Below, piece by piece: positions 49,155 to 58,827 of a stretch of 64,000 nt of DNA; positions within the stretch are counted from its first letter, which is position 1, and every line of letters starts with the position of its first letter. A program made the position numbers and the translations under genes. This stretch comes from SVTX01 sp045132775 (lineage in GTDB: Bacteria > Bacillota > Clostridia > Oscillospirales > CAG-272). The notes under the pieces are model-generated. The model saw only the letters and a program-made list of their open reading frames with translations, made no database searches and was not told the DNA's origin. The DNA is taken from NCBI GenBank assembly GCA_045132775.1, contig JBGUSX010000075.1:1-64000 (forward strand), read 5' to 3'.

Positions 49155-50333
49155 TGTTTCCAATCCAAGCTCACACATAAACTCTCCGATTGCGTTTATA
49201 TCCTCGTCGGTGACATTGTTCAAGGTCTCGATCTCCTTTATCACCTTAACGGTCTTTTCTCCGGTGATGAGCTTGAGCCACCGTCTCATCTGACAAAACG
49301 GTGTGAGCCATTTGTGTTTCTGCAATATGGGATAAATGTTTTTCAGCTCTGAATAAGGGTAAAAAAGCCGTCCCCAGATATACTTGAATTTACTCTTTCC
49401 ACCACTTTGATGTATGGCGATCCTGTTCTCTTCGGATCCGTATATTCCACAGTTGAGTACAAACTCCTCAAGCCTTTTTCCCGTCTCGGATAACGTCACC
49501 GATCCGCTCATCCAATATTCCGAAAGCTCGTCGCAAAGAGAAGCGAATTTCACAAGTGAACAACTGCTCAAAAGCTCCTCCCTCGCTTTTCTGTCTCTCT
49601 GCATATTTTGATTTATCAGCCAAAGATCAATAAAGGGTCTTATGCCCGATCCAGCATACTCAACGTGCTTTGCAAGATGCGATATGTGATAAAGGTAGAA
49701 CATCTCTCCATTAAGCTCGTATTCATGTTTTTTGCCGCGCACCACGGTTGCATATTCCCAGACTTTTTCAAGTGTCTCTCGGGCAGAATTTGCTCTTTCG
49801 TCGTCTATAAGTGTAAAGTGAAGCTCCACGTGCACACCGCCCTCTGAATGAAGCGAATGATCATGGGTTCCTTCCACACCCTTCGTATACGCAAGCTCTC
49901 GGATGAGAAGATCCTCGGCACGCGCGTGATCCTCCGCTCTCACCAAAACGTCAATATCACTGCTCGTACGCATCCAGCCCTCAGGATAGAGTCCTCTGAT
50001 GACGGATCCCTTTAGCATAATGAAATCGATGCCGCCGTCCTCGAAGATCTCTCGCATTCTCGCGATCTCGTACTCCATGCCCTCGCACCTGTACATTGCA
50101 AGATACTGCTGCTTTTGGAACTTTGCAAAGGTCTCGTCCTCGGGAGAAATCAGTCCTTGCTTCTCAAGTGCAAATCCGATAAGATGCGCCATATCGTTGC
50201 GCTTTGATATCTCGTATATCGCTGAAAGATTTGCTTTCAGAATCTCCGCACTCTCGCGACTAAGCTCTCTCTCCGCATCAAACACGGTGCGCAAAAGCTC
50301 AAACATCGCATTTGTTACTTTAAGATCGATCAT
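49137..50333 (-). CDS. Nucleotidyltransferase-family protein (NTP_transf_5 type)
   Basis: 398 residues. Carries the nucleotidyltransferase signature MLKGSVIRGLYPEGWMRTSSDIDVLV, with the DxD metal pair in DIDVLV, and a helical C-terminal part with YHISHLAKH. This family is widespread in Bacillota surface-polysaccharide and peptide clusters, often with an HPr-kinase-like partner, which is not found here. Substrate unknown. It is the last gene of the minus-strand polysaccharide locus, behind a weak terminator at 50356-50394. Confidence 0.8.
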   Translation of the reverse strand: MIDLKVTNAMFELLRTVFDAERELSRESAEILKANLSAIYEISKRNDMAHLIGFALEKQGLISPEDETFAKFQKQQYLAMYRCEGMEYEIARMREIFEDGGIDFIMLKGSVIRGLYPEGWMRTSSDIDVLVRAEDHARAEDLLIRELAYTKGVEGTHDHSLHSEGGVHVELHFTLIDDERANSARETLEKVWEYATVVRGKKHEYELNGEMFYLYHISHLAKHVEYAGSGIRPFIDLWLINQNMQRDRKAREELLSSCSLVKFASLCDELSEYWMSGSVTLSETGKRLEEFVLNCGIYGSEENRIAIHQSGGKSKFKYIWGRLFYPYSELKNIYPILQKHKWLTPFCQMRRWLKLITGEKTVKVIKEIETLNNVTDEDINAIGEFMCELGLETKNDRG

Positions 50334-50355
50334 ATTTCCCCCTTTCCCAAAAACA

Positions 50356-50394
50356 AATAATTTCAGGGAACCCTTGAAGGTTCCCCGAATTATT
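50356..50394 (-). terminator. Probable terminator after capF
   Basis: An imperfect stem (AATAATT..GGGAACC / GGTTCCC..AATTATT) followed on the minus strand by TGTTTTTGGG. It would end or weaken the polysaccharide transcript before the nucleotidyltransferase gene. Confidence 0.6.
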
Positions 50395-50413
50395 CCTTCA
50401 GATTTTCAGTCTT

Positions 50414-51613
50414 TTATTCTACCGGCTCAAAAAAGGTATCCGGCTTGTTCGGATCAAAGCACTCGTTCGCCCACATCACTGTGACAAGGTCCTCTGTTTC
50501 CGAAAGGTTGATAATATTATGCGTGTATCCCGGGAGCATGTGTATCGCCTCGATCTTCTCTCCCGAGACCTCAAAATTGATTACCTCATCAGAGCCGATC
50601 TTGCGCTCCTGTATAAGTCCGTGTCCCGAAACGACTATAAAGAACTCCCACTTTGTGTTATGCCAATGCTGTCCCTTTGTAATGCCCGGCTTTGAAATGT
50701 TGACCGAGAACTGACCGCATTTTTCTGTGCGCAAAAGCTCTGTAAACGAGCCGCGCGCGTCCACGTTCATCTTAAGCGGAAAAGATACCTTTTCCTTCGG
50801 TAAATATGAAAGATAGGTACTATAAAGCTTCTTTGCAAAGCTGTTATAGGGTATTTCGGGCATTGTGAGCGTCGCAGGCTGGTCGCGGAAGCTTTCAAGC
50901 AGAGACACGATTTCACCGAGCGTCACCTTGTGCGTTATAGGTGCGGCGCAATATTTCCCACCGTCGCAAAGCACGGTGTTGATTCCGTCAAACTCACAAC
51001 GGTGCTCTTTTCCCTCAAGTGCCGCCATCATCTCGTCAACGAGATCGTCGATATAAAGCAGTTCAAGCTGAACCGAAGGGTCGTTCACCGTGATGGGCAG
51101 ATCGTTTGCGATATTGTTGCAGAAGGTTGCGACCGCGCTATTATAGTTCGGTCTGCACCACTTACCAAAGAGATTCGGGAAGCGGTAGACAAGCACCCTC
51201 GCGCCCGTCTCTTCTCCGTATGCAAAAACAAGCTCCTCGCCCGCCTTTTTGGAGCGGCCGTAGTCAGAATCGTATCTGCCTATGCAGGTTGCCTGTATCG
51301 AGCTTGACACCATTACGGGACATTTGTTGTTGTATTTTTTGAGTGTTTCAAGTAGAGTGGATGCAAATCCGAAATTCCCCTGCATAAACTCCTCGGGATT
51401 CTGCGGACGGTTCACGCCTGCAAGATTGAACACAAAATTAGCCTTCTCGCATGCTTCTTCAAGCAACGATGCAGGAGAATTGATATCATATTCGTATATC
51501 TCTTCAATGGCAAGCGCAGGATGTGTCCTATCCTTGCCTTCCTTTATATTATTAAGTGCCGCGCAGAGATTCTTACCGACAAATCCTGCTGCTCCTGTTA
51601 CAAGTATCCTCAT
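50414..51613 (-). CDS. capF: CapF-like bifunctional reductase (SDR plus cupin)
   Basis: 399 residues. N-terminal SDR domain (ILVTGAAGFVGKNL; YGRSKK as catalytic Tyr-Lys) and C-terminal cupin domain from about 290 (GHGLIQERKIG, ECFDPNKPDTFFEP). This fusion is diagnostic of Staphylococcus CapF / FnlB. With CapE and CapG it makes UDP-N-acetyl-L-fucosamine: CapF's cupin epimerises C3 and its SDR reduces C4. ATG at 51613 overlaps the capG stop (TGATG), with a GGAG site inside capG. An in-frame TTG 15 bases upstream is not needed. Confidence 0.94.
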   Translation of the reverse strand: MRILVTGAAGFVGKNLCAALNNIKEGKDRTHPALAIEEIYEYDINSPASLLEEACEKANFVFNLAGVNRPQNPEEFMQGNFGFASTLLETLKKYNNKCPVMVSSSIQATCIGRYDSDYGRSKKAGEELVFAYGEETGARVLVYRFPNLFGKWCRPNYNSAVATFCNNIANDLPITVNDPSVQLELLYIDDLVDEMMAALEGKEHRCEFDGINTVLCDGGKYCAAPITHKVTLGEIVSLLESFRDQPATLTMPEIPYNSFAKKLYSTYLSYLPKEKVSFPLKMNVDARGSFTELLRTEKCGQFSVNISKPGITKGQHWHNTKWEFFIVVSGHGLIQERKIGSDEVINFEVSGEKIEAIHMLPGYTHNIINLSETEDLVTVMWANECFDPNKPDTFFEPVE

Positions 51614-52782
51614 CAGAACTTTCTCCAAACCATTTTGTTGACTACACCAACGTAGGACTGAATGATCTTAACTACCTTCGTGGACACGTTCTGCTCGACG
51701 TAGTCGGGCACGGGGATTCCGTAGTCGCCGTTTCTGTTCATCTCGACCGCGGTATCGACAGACTGCAAAAGTCCGGTCTCGTCGATTCCCGAGAGGATAA
51801 AGCAAGCCTTATCAAGTGCCTCGGGACGCTCGGTTGACGTACGGATGCAGATCGCCGGGAAGGGCTTGCCTATCGAGGTAAAGAAGCTAGACTCCTCCGG
51901 GAGCGTTCCGCTGTCCGAAACCACTGCAAACGCGTTCATCTGCAAGCAGTTATAATCGTGGAATCCGAGGGGCTCGTGCTGAATCACCCTCTTGTCAAGC
52001 TTAAATCCACTCGACGCAAGACGGTTACGGCTTCTCGGGTGGCAGGAATAGAGTATCGGCATATCGTACTTCTCTGCCATCTTGTTTATTGCTGTAAACA
52101 GACTTGTAAAGTTCTTCTCCGTGTCGATATTCTCCTCTCTGTGAGCAGAAAGAAGAATATATTTGCCCTTCTCAAGACCGAGACGAGCGTGTATATCCGA
52201 CGCTTCTATCTCCTCAAGGTTGTTTGCAAGAACTTCCGCCATAGGCGATCCTGTTACATAGGTTCTCTCCTTGGGAAGTCCACAATCGGCGAGATAGCGG
52301 CGGGCGTGCTCGGAATATGCAAGGTTGACGTCCGAAATGATGTCAACTATGCGGCGGTTTGTCTCCTCGGGGAGACACTCGTCCTTGCATCTGTTACCCG
52401 CTTCCATGTGGAATATCGGAATGTGAAGTCTCTTTGCTCCGATTACCGACAAGCACGAGTTCGTGTCGCCAAGAACGAGCACTGCGTCGGGTTTTATCTC
52501 GACCATGAGCTTGTACGATTTCGCGATAATATTTCCGCAGGTCTCGCCAAGGTCCGCGCCGACCGCGTCGAGATACACCTCGGGATCGGCAAGCTTGAGG
52601 TCCTTGAAAAATACCCCGTTGAGATTGTAATCGTAGTTTTGACCCGTGTGGGCGAGAATAGTATCAAAATACGTGCGGCACTTGTTGATTACTGCCGCAA
52701 GACGAATGATCTCGGGACGTGTGCCGACGATGATGAGCAGCTTTAATTTGCCGTTTTCCTGCCATTTTACGTTTTCAAACAT
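51613..52782 (-). CDS. capG: UDP-N-acetyl-sugar 2-epimerase, CapG-like
   Basis: 390 residues of the non-hydrolysing WecB/CapG family (IIVGTRPEIIRLAAV, HTGQNYDYNLNGVFF, GDTNSCLSVIGAKR, HMEAGNRCKDECLPEE, VSDSGTLPEE). In the FucNAc route it epimerises C2 of UDP-N-acetyl-L-talosamine-type intermediates to give UDP-L-FucNAc. It sits between capE and capF; this order supports that role rather than UDP-ManNAc formation. ATG at 52782 follows GAGGG; an upstream in-frame extension of 26 residues overlaps capE and is rejected. Confidence 0.93.
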   Translation of the reverse strand: MFENVKWQENGKLKLLIIVGTRPEIIRLAAVINKCRTYFDTILAHTGQNYDYNLNGVFFKDLKLADPEVYLDAVGADLGETCGNIIAKSYKLMVEIKPDAVLVLGDTNSCLSVIGAKRLHIPIFHMEAGNRCKDECLPEETNRRIVDIISDVNLAYSEHARRYLADCGLPKERTYVTGSPMAEVLANNLEEIEASDIHARLGLEKGKYILLSAHREENIDTEKNFTSLFTAINKMAEKYDMPILYSCHPRSRNRLASSGFKLDKRVIQHEPLGFHDYNCLQMNAFAVVSDSGTLPEESSFFTSIGKPFPAICIRTSTERPEALDKACFILSGIDETGLLQSVDTAVEMNRNGDYGIPVPDYVEQNVSTKVVKIIQSYVGVVNKMVWRKF

Positions 52783-52795
52783 AGCTTTTCCCTCT

Positions 52796-53836
52796 TTACT
52801 GTTTTGCAAGCTCGTCCTGTATATACTGAAGCGATGCGATCTTCTCCTTGGTCTGCTCAACCGTGAGGAGCTTTGTATTATTGGAATTGAACTCGGTCAG
52901 GGGGTTTCTGTCCTTATCTCCGCTATTGAAGTATTTATCATAGTTAAGTCCGCGCTTGTCGCAGGGCACGCGGTAGAAGTTGCCCATATCGATAGCATTT
53001 GCGCACTCCTCGTTTGTGAGCAGAGTCTCGTACATCTTTTCACCGTGACGGATACCGATGACCTTGATATTCTTCTTGTCGCCGCCGAACAGCTCACATA
53101 CAGCCTCTGCCTGTGTCTTGATCGTGCAAGCGGGAGCCTTCTGAACGAGTATATCTCCGCTCTCACCGTGCTCAAATGCGAACAGAACGAGATCGACAGC
53201 CTCGTCGAGCGACATGATAAATCTTGTCATGCTACCGTCTGTGATGGTGATGGGATTTCCTGCTCGGATCTGATCTATCCAAAGCGGGATGACCGATCCG
53301 CGAGAGCACATTACGTTACCGTATCTCGTGCAGCAGATCTTGGTCTTGTCGGGGCTTACCGTTCTTGACTTTGCAACGATGACCTTCTCCATCATCGCCT
53401 TACTTGTACCCATAGCGTTTACGGGATATGCTGCCTTGTCGGTGGAAAGGCAGACTACGTTCTTAACGCCCGCCTCAATAGCTGCAGTGAGCACGTTCTC
53501 TGTTCCGAGAACGTTGGTCTTTACCGCTTCGATCGGGAAGAACTCGCAGGAAGGAACCTGCTTGAGCGCTGCCGCGTGGAAAATGTAGTCAACTCCGTGC
53601 ATAGCATTGCGCACCGACTGAATGTCGCGCACGTCGCCGATGTAGAACTTTATTTTTTCTGCCACCTCGGGCATCTTCGCCTGAAATTCGTGACGCATAT
53701 CGTCCTGTTTTTTCTCGTCACGCGAGAAGATCCTTATCTCGCCAATATCAGTCGCGAGAAAGCGGTTGAGTACCGCGTTGCCGAAGGAGCCTGTTCCTCC
53801 GGTGATCATTAAGGTTTTGTTTTTAAAAAGGGACAT
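52796..53836 (-). CDS. capE: UDP-GlcNAc 4,6-dehydratase/5-epimerase, CapE-like
   Basis: 346 residues. NAD(P)-binding motif TGGTGSFGNAV, catalytic MGTSKAMMEK region (short-chain SDR of the FnlA/WbjB/CapE class, with Met replacing the usual catalytic Tyr) and IFHAAALKQVPSCEF. First step of UDP-FucNAc synthesis from UDP-GlcNAc. Operon capE-capG-capF on the minus strand with short gaps. Good site (AGGAGGATTAAAT) ahead of the ATG. Confidence 0.94.
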   Translation of the reverse strand: MSLFKNKTLMITGGTGSFGNAVLNRFLATDIGEIRIFSRDEKKQDDMRHEFQAKMPEVAEKIKFYIGDVRDIQSVRNAMHGVDYIFHAAALKQVPSCEFFPIEAVKTNVLGTENVLTAAIEAGVKNVVCLSTDKAAYPVNAMGTSKAMMEKVIVAKSRTVSPDKTKICCTRYGNVMCSRGSVIPLWIDQIRAGNPITITDGSMTRFIMSLDEAVDLVLFAFEHGESGDILVQKAPACTIKTQAEAVCELFGGDKKNIKVIGIRHGEKMYETLLTNEECANAIDMGNFYRVPCDKRGLNYDKYFNSGDKDRNPLTEFNSNNTKLLTVEQTKEKIASLQYIQDELAKQ

Positions 53837-53869
53837 TTATTTAATCCTCCGTTTTATGCGTTTTTGAAA

Positions 53870-54793
53870 TTAATTAAATTTGTTTCCCGTCAATTGAAGC
53901 ATTTCTCCAATCTCTTTGTCGTGCCTGAAATCTTTAAACGGCATGTAGCCACTTGCGGGAAAAAAAGTCAGTTCCGAAAAAAACACTTCTCCGTTTACTT
54001 CATACAGATCCACTCTCAAAAAATCCGTGTTTTGTGACAACATCGCCGCATATTCAAGCATTTCATCGAATCTTTTGGGTTTATCAGGTAGTTTTTCAAA
54101 CGGCTTATAGTCGCTTCTTTCATACGGAGCAAAGTTCCAATCGCATGTAACAAAGCTTATCTTTGCTGTCGAATGGTCTTCAAGCCCTTCAGATATATAG
54201 AGAAACTTTGGTTCACCATTAAAACAATAGAACTTGTAGTCACGCAACCCATTTCCAGAATTATCCTCCATATATGCCTCGGCAATTATTCGCGGAACAA
54301 CATCCTTGTACGGCCATTCGCGACCCTGGTAAAAGTATTGATTTTTTAAACTCTTCTTAACCTTCTCCCTCGCCTTCGCTTTGTCAAAGCGGGTCTTGTC
54401 GCGCACGATCACTAACCCACCTGAATCATGAGTGCATTTCAATACAAATTGATTTGGCAAAGAATCAAAATCTATCTCGTCAAAACTATTCCAAACTCCT
54501 AATGTAGGAATAACGTGTTCCTTTCCTATGCGTTCAGCAACATATGCTTTTGCCTCGTGCTTGTCCACCATTGTGGTATATATTGGTTTCCTATCATGTA
54601 GCTTTAACCACTGAAGTTTTTCGTTAAATGTGCGAGGATTATTTAGATTTAGCTTCTTTCCCGTTTTTACATAGAACTTTTTTTCCAAATATTTTTTATC
54701 GGAAAGGTTGCGATAAAAGCCCCTTGTATCGAGCACTCCAAACCTATACCTTTCTTTAAAAATAAAATCCAAAATCTTGCTTGCTTTGAACAT
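53870..54793 (-). CDS. TupA-like ATP-grasp protein
   Basis: About 308 residues. Matches the TupA-like ATP-grasp family common in exopolysaccharide loci: KTGKKLNLNNPRTFNEKLQWLK, DKHEAKAYV, FVLKCTHDSGG, EAYMEDNSG, DYKFYCFNGEPKF and DLYEVNGEVFFSELTFFPASG. Members are thought to attach amino acids or similar groups to polysaccharide or teichuronopeptide. ATG at 54793 follows AAGGGG; the ten residues in frame upstream are not needed. It lies 33 bases upstream of capE, same strand. Confidence 0.85.
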   Translation of the reverse strand: MFKASKILDFIFKERYRFGVLDTRGFYRNLSDKKYLEKKFYVKTGKKLNLNNPRTFNEKLQWLKLHDRKPIYTTMVDKHEAKAYVAERIGKEHVIPTLGVWNSFDEIDFDSLPNQFVLKCTHDSGGLVIVRDKTRFDKAKAREKVKKSLKNQYFYQGREWPYKDVVPRIIAEAYMEDNSGNGLRDYKFYCFNGEPKFLYISEGLEDHSTAKISFVTCDWNFAPYERSDYKPFEKLPDKPKRFDEMLEYAAMLSQNTDFLRVDLYEVNGEVFFSELTFFPASGYMPFKDFRHDKEIGEMLQLTGNKFN

Positions 54794-54837
54794 TATTCTG
54801 CCCCTTCCGATGCTTGTTCGCATAAATTATACACTTT

Positions 54838-56385
54838 TCAATTTTTGCTGCTTGAATCAATCTCCGAAGCCTTTCTCGTTTTTTTTACAACCCCTTTGAT
54901 TGCATCTCTGGTTTCCTTGAAATTGAGCAAAAAGTTTGCAATTCCAAAACTTAATGCAGTTATGACCGAAATAACTATTGCGGTAACTACCCAATCGAGA
55001 TATGAATCCACTTTAGGTGCAAATTGCACACAGAACGAATACCATAATATAACTGAGCATCCAAGATTCACTGCAAATATCCGCAAGAATTTAAAAACAC
55101 TTCGCGTCAAAACGTGCTTATACACATAGTATATTACATCAACTGTTCTGTAAAAATACGAACACACTGTTCCCAATAGGAGTCCGTACATTCCCAGATC
55201 GGTAAAAGCAAACAGTGCAATTGACACGGTCAAATTAATTACCGCTTCAATTATTGCTCCTCTTTGTGTCTCCTTGAAAGCCCCCGCGGAATTTACTGTA
55301 AGTATAGCCGGACATCTTATCAGATTCATAAGAAGTATGGCGGCAAATAGTATTGGAAGCCACTTATCAATATAGTTTATGTCGGAAACTCCCGCGGTGT
55401 ATAGTGCAATGAATGGTTTCGTCATTATTAGAGTTATAGTCATTATCACGAACAAAAGTATTGAATATAACACCTCATACCTTGCAAACAACTTTTCAAA
55501 CTCCGCTTTATCCTTGTGGAACAGTCTTCCAAATTCGCCCTGCGGAGCCTGCGAAAACGTCATCTGTATCACGTTTGCCATCTGACCATATATCATATTA
55601 TACACATTGTAAACGCTGACCAGTTTCAGTGACGTTGCCACCGTAAGAATCAGAACATCAGTATGATTGACTACTAATCCGGCAATGTTATGAATCAGCA
55701 CGCTCCATCGCTTGCTAATCGCCTTGAAATCCGGAGGGACACGTTTGTCCAAAAACGGGTATTTTTTCTTAACGTAAATAACAAACGAAATATTTTTTAG
55801 AACCATGCACATCAAGTTGATCAATTGTACAGAAACAATGTCACAGCCAAAGTTTAGTGCAATCACTCGCAACACCATAGAGGCAAATGTACTTACCGCA
55901 TCCATAGTGTACACAACGTACATCTTCTTGTCCGCATTTAAAAGAGCTATGTTTTTCGATGCAAAGATATAGGTGGAGACAGTACCCGCTCCGGTTATAA
56001 ACGTAAGCAATCCTGCAACAAAGTAGTCAACTTCTCCCAGGGCGGCTAGCGGAACAAGAAATGTGCCACCAACAAGCAAACCACCAAATATCAATCCAAT
56101 TTTAAGGTAAGACGACGATGTTGCATTCATTATTCCGCTCGTTCGCTTCCAGTCGCCATCGTTGAGTGGAGCATAAAATGCCTGTATGGATGCCGAGCCC
56201 AAACCGGCTTCAAGTAATACCAAATATGACATTATCTGGCTTATCAGAGAGGTGAGACCGTTATACGTTGACCCAAATGAGATCAAAATATATCTTTGAA
56301 CCACCAGTCCCGATATTAATGCAATCACTCTACATATCAAAGAGGCTCCCATGTTTCTAAACATGGAATTTACCTTTATTTTCAT
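54838..56385 (-). CDS. Wzx-type polysaccharide flippase
   Basis: 515 residues, about 12-14 transmembrane helices, MOP superfamily (RVIALISGLVVQRYILISFG; SLISQIMSYLVLLEAGLGSA). Flips undecaprenyl-linked repeat units across the membrane for polymerisation. A Wzy-like protein and glycosyltransferases flank it. Low local GC compared with the housekeeping half of the window is usual for such loci. Confidence 0.9.
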   Translation of the reverse strand: MKIKVNSMFRNMGASLICRVIALISGLVVQRYILISFGSTYNGLTSLISQIMSYLVLLEAGLGSASIQAFYAPLNDGDWKRTSGIMNATSSSYLKIGLIFGGLLVGGTFLVPLAALGEVDYFVAGLLTFITGAGTVSTYIFASKNIALLNADKKMYVVYTMDAVSTFASMVLRVIALNFGCDIVSVQLINLMCMVLKNISFVIYVKKKYPFLDKRVPPDFKAISKRWSVLIHNIAGLVVNHTDVLILTVATSLKLVSVYNVYNMIYGQMANVIQMTFSQAPQGEFGRLFHKDKAEFEKLFARYEVLYSILLFVIMTITLIMTKPFIALYTAGVSDINYIDKWLPILFAAILLMNLIRCPAILTVNSAGAFKETQRGAIIEAVINLTVSIALFAFTDLGMYGLLLGTVCSYFYRTVDVIYYVYKHVLTRSVFKFLRIFAVNLGCSVILWYSFCVQFAPKVDSYLDWVVTAIVISVITALSFGIANFLLNFKETRDAIKGVVKKTRKASEIDSSSKN

Positions 56386-56401
56386 TTTCCAACCTCTGTT
56401 T

Positions 56402-57529
56402 TTATATTTCGTAAATTAAGGTCAATCTTTGAATTACCGAATGGATATCATAGGCACCAAGACCTTTATCCTTGTATTCCTCTGTATTCGGTGACAGCAC
56501 CTTTTCTGCCCATTCTGATGCACTCATTTCAAGTCCAACAGCATCAACAAGGTTGGTTAAAATAACGTCATTAGTTATACTATTCGAAACAATGCATTTA
56601 AGACCGGCAACTTGAGCTTCTATCATTGTAATCGGAAATCCCTCAAATAACGACGGAAAGAGAAAAACATCAAAAGAATGAAGAAGATCCGGGATGTCTG
56701 CACGATTTCCAAGAAATAACACGTTATCCTCTAATCCCTTTTGCTTGACCATTGTTTCTATTTTTGGTCTGAGTTCTCCATCACCGACCAATACCAATTT
56801 TGACTTGTCATTGCATCGAGAAACTTCCGCAAAGACTTCAATTATAAACGGATGATTCTTCGCTTCACAAAATCTGCCCACATGACCAATCACAAAATCA
56901 TCAGGACCCAACCCCAGCGATCGTCTGACACAATCGGAATCATTTACTGCATTTTTATATTTTGAAAAATCTATTGCGTTATTTAAGACGCAAATTTTGC
57001 ACTCTTCACCGACGTATTTTTCGAGCGGGCGAACTGCCCCGGCATGTAATGCAATTATCCTCATCCCATTGTGGGATATTAGAGATTTTATCGCCAATAA
57101 CTCTTTCTTTTCTTTTCCGTTTCCCCACAGCTTGTCCGGATCGCTGTGTACAGTGTAGAACATCCTTGCTCCCGCCAGTTGTTTTTTGGCACATACAATT
57201 GAGCGTGCAACCGACAAATGGCAATGTACAATGTCAGGCTTTGCTTGCCTAAAATATTTTTTCACTGCATGTCGCCACTTTAACGCGGTTACAATGTGTC
57301 TTAGTTTGCCCGATAGCTTTTCGCTGACCGAATACAACTCGGACAGAAAGACCATCTTGATTCCGGCTTCATTGAGCTCATTTTCAAAGGGGGTGTTTTT
57401 TCGCGCACCCACGCAAAGCGCTTCAACATCGTATCCGTTTTTATGCAGAGTTATCAAATATTCCTTGACCAGCGCTTCTGCTCCACCGACATTAAATGCC
57501 GGGAGCACTTGAACTATCTTTTTTTTCAT
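56402..57529 (-). CDS. Glycosyltransferase, GT4 family
   Basis: 375 residues. N-terminal VLPAFNVGGAEALV, C-terminal ADIPDLLHSFDVFLFPSLFEGFPITMIEAQVAGL, the EX7E-like retaining GT4 signature. Transfers a sugar to the growing repeat unit on the cytoplasmic face. The gene overlaps the Wzy-like gene by four bases (ATGA). Donor and acceptor unknown. Confidence 0.92.
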   Translation of the reverse strand: MKKKIVQVLPAFNVGGAEALVKEYLITLHKNGYDVEALCVGARKNTPFENELNEAGIKMVFLSELYSVSEKLSGKLRHIVTALKWRHAVKKYFRQAKPDIVHCHLSVARSIVCAKKQLAGARMFYTVHSDPDKLWGNGKEKKELLAIKSLISHNGMRIIALHAGAVRPLEKYVGEECKICVLNNAIDFSKYKNAVNDSDCVRRSLGLGPDDFVIGHVGRFCEAKNHPFIIEVFAEVSRCNDKSKLVLVGDGELRPKIETMVKQKGLEDNVLFLGNRADIPDLLHSFDVFLFPSLFEGFPITMIEAQVAGLKCIVSNSITNDVILTNLVDAVGLEMSASEWAEKVLSPNTEEYKDKGLGAYDIHSVIQRLTLIYEI

Positions 57530-58827
57530 AATGCCGGCAAACTCTCCTCTTTTTCGGGAATCTTCATGTAACAGATAGCTATCATATACGGCAACATCAA
57601 AACAAAGGGATTTAAGAATTGTATCGTTTGGACGAATATCACTGCCAAAACAAGTGGGATAAGCTTATATACTTTCGATTTTTTGTTGGAAATAAAGTGT
57701 CTGAATATAGGCGAAAACATCAACCACATCCAGAATGCAAATCCGAAAACTCCGTAAGATACGAGGATCTGCAAAAAACCAAAATGTAGTGCTTCCGTCA
57801 ATGTCGTAACTTCCTTGTAGTAAACCGCGCCGGTTCCGAATAAAATCCTCAGGGGGTTGTCTCCAAGATATTTTAAGTACTTCAGAGATATCAAACCTCG
57901 TTCATCCTGCTCAATAGTATTCAATCTATCCGAAAATGCCCGAACGATTTCTGAATCGCTCAAAAATAGAAACGATATTACCACAACTGCGGCTACAAGA
58001 ACCGCCAAAACGGCGAGTCTGGCTTTGCCACGATAACCAAGCAGTACCGCCAAAACAACACCGGCTATCGTCAAGAACAACCACGTTCTTGAGATTGTAA
58101 AAGAAGCAATCAACACTATCAGCACAAAAGCGGTCCACAGCAATGTTTTGCCTATCCACTTGACATCCTTTGCTAACAGCATACACATTGTGCTGGCAAG
58201 CACCGAAAAATAACCTATATTGTTTGCATTGTCTTGAATAAGGGCAACCGATCCCCCAAGTGATTCAAAATCTTCATTATATCCGATTCTGATCTCACCA
58301 TTGATGACCTCCTCAAATCCATAGGTTTGCGACGCCGTCGCTAACACTGCAATTAACAACAATATTACTCCGAAAATATATGAATAGCATATCTTTCTGT
58401 ATTCGAGTCTATCTCTTGATAATCCATAAACAAAGAGGAATAGCACCTCAACATACTGCACATATTTTAATATTTCAAATTGCCCATATACAGCAATAAG
58501 AATCAGCTCATATCCGACGATTGCAAGCAGTGGTAATATCTCCCTCATATGGAGTTTTCCGCCTTTGACAACTAACAAAACAACGATATATCCAAAAATA
58601 TATAGAGTAGTTATTCCGGAATTAACAGGGATTAAAAAAGCGGTAATCATCATTAGACCGGACACGTCAAAAAACGGGAACGTCACGACGCAAATCAAAT
58701 CTATAAATTTGCTTGTATTTATTGCAAAAACATTACCACAAAACAAAATAACGGATAATATCGCCATAGTAAAAATCGGCAATGCTTCTGTTATTTTAAT
58801 CCCCTTACTTTGTGTTTTTTGTAACAT
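57526..58827 (-). CDS. Wzy-like O-antigen/capsule polymerase
   Basis: About 433 residues with about 12 transmembrane helices and a long loop before the last helices (AFSDRLNTIEQDERGLISLKYLKYLGDNPLRILFGTGAVYY), typical of Wzy/O-antigen polymerases. Joins repeat units on the outer face. The start is either ATG 58827 or TTG 58833 (GGGAG at 7 bases); both overlap the previous gene. Together with the flippase it indicates a Wzx/Wzy pathway. Confidence 0.85.
   Translation of the reverse strand: MLQKTQSKGIKITEALPIFTMAILSVILFCGNVFAINTSKFIDLICVVTFPFFDVSGLMMITAFLIPVNSGITTLYIFGYIVVLLVVKGGKLHMREILPLLAIVGYELILIAVYGQFEILKYVQYVEVLFLFVYGLSRDRLEYRKICYSYIFGVILLLIAVLATASQTYGFEEVINGEIRIGYNEDFESLGGSVALIQDNANNIGYFSVLASTMCMLLAKDVKWIGKTLLWTAFVLIVLIASFTISRTWLFLTIAGVVLAVLLGYRGKARLAVLAVLVAAVVVISFLFLSDSEIVRAFSDRLNTIEQDERGLISLKYLKYLGDNPLRILFGTGAVYYKEVTTLTEALHFGFLQILVSYGVFGFAFWMWLMFSPIFRHFISNKKSKVYKLIPLVLAVIFVQTIQFLNPFVLMLPYMIAICYMKIPEKEESLPAL

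Noticed and set aside
51613..52860. Long N-terminal extension of CapG
   Set aside because: The extra 26 residues overlap capE, are very basic and unlike the family; ATG 52782 has a proper GAGGG site.
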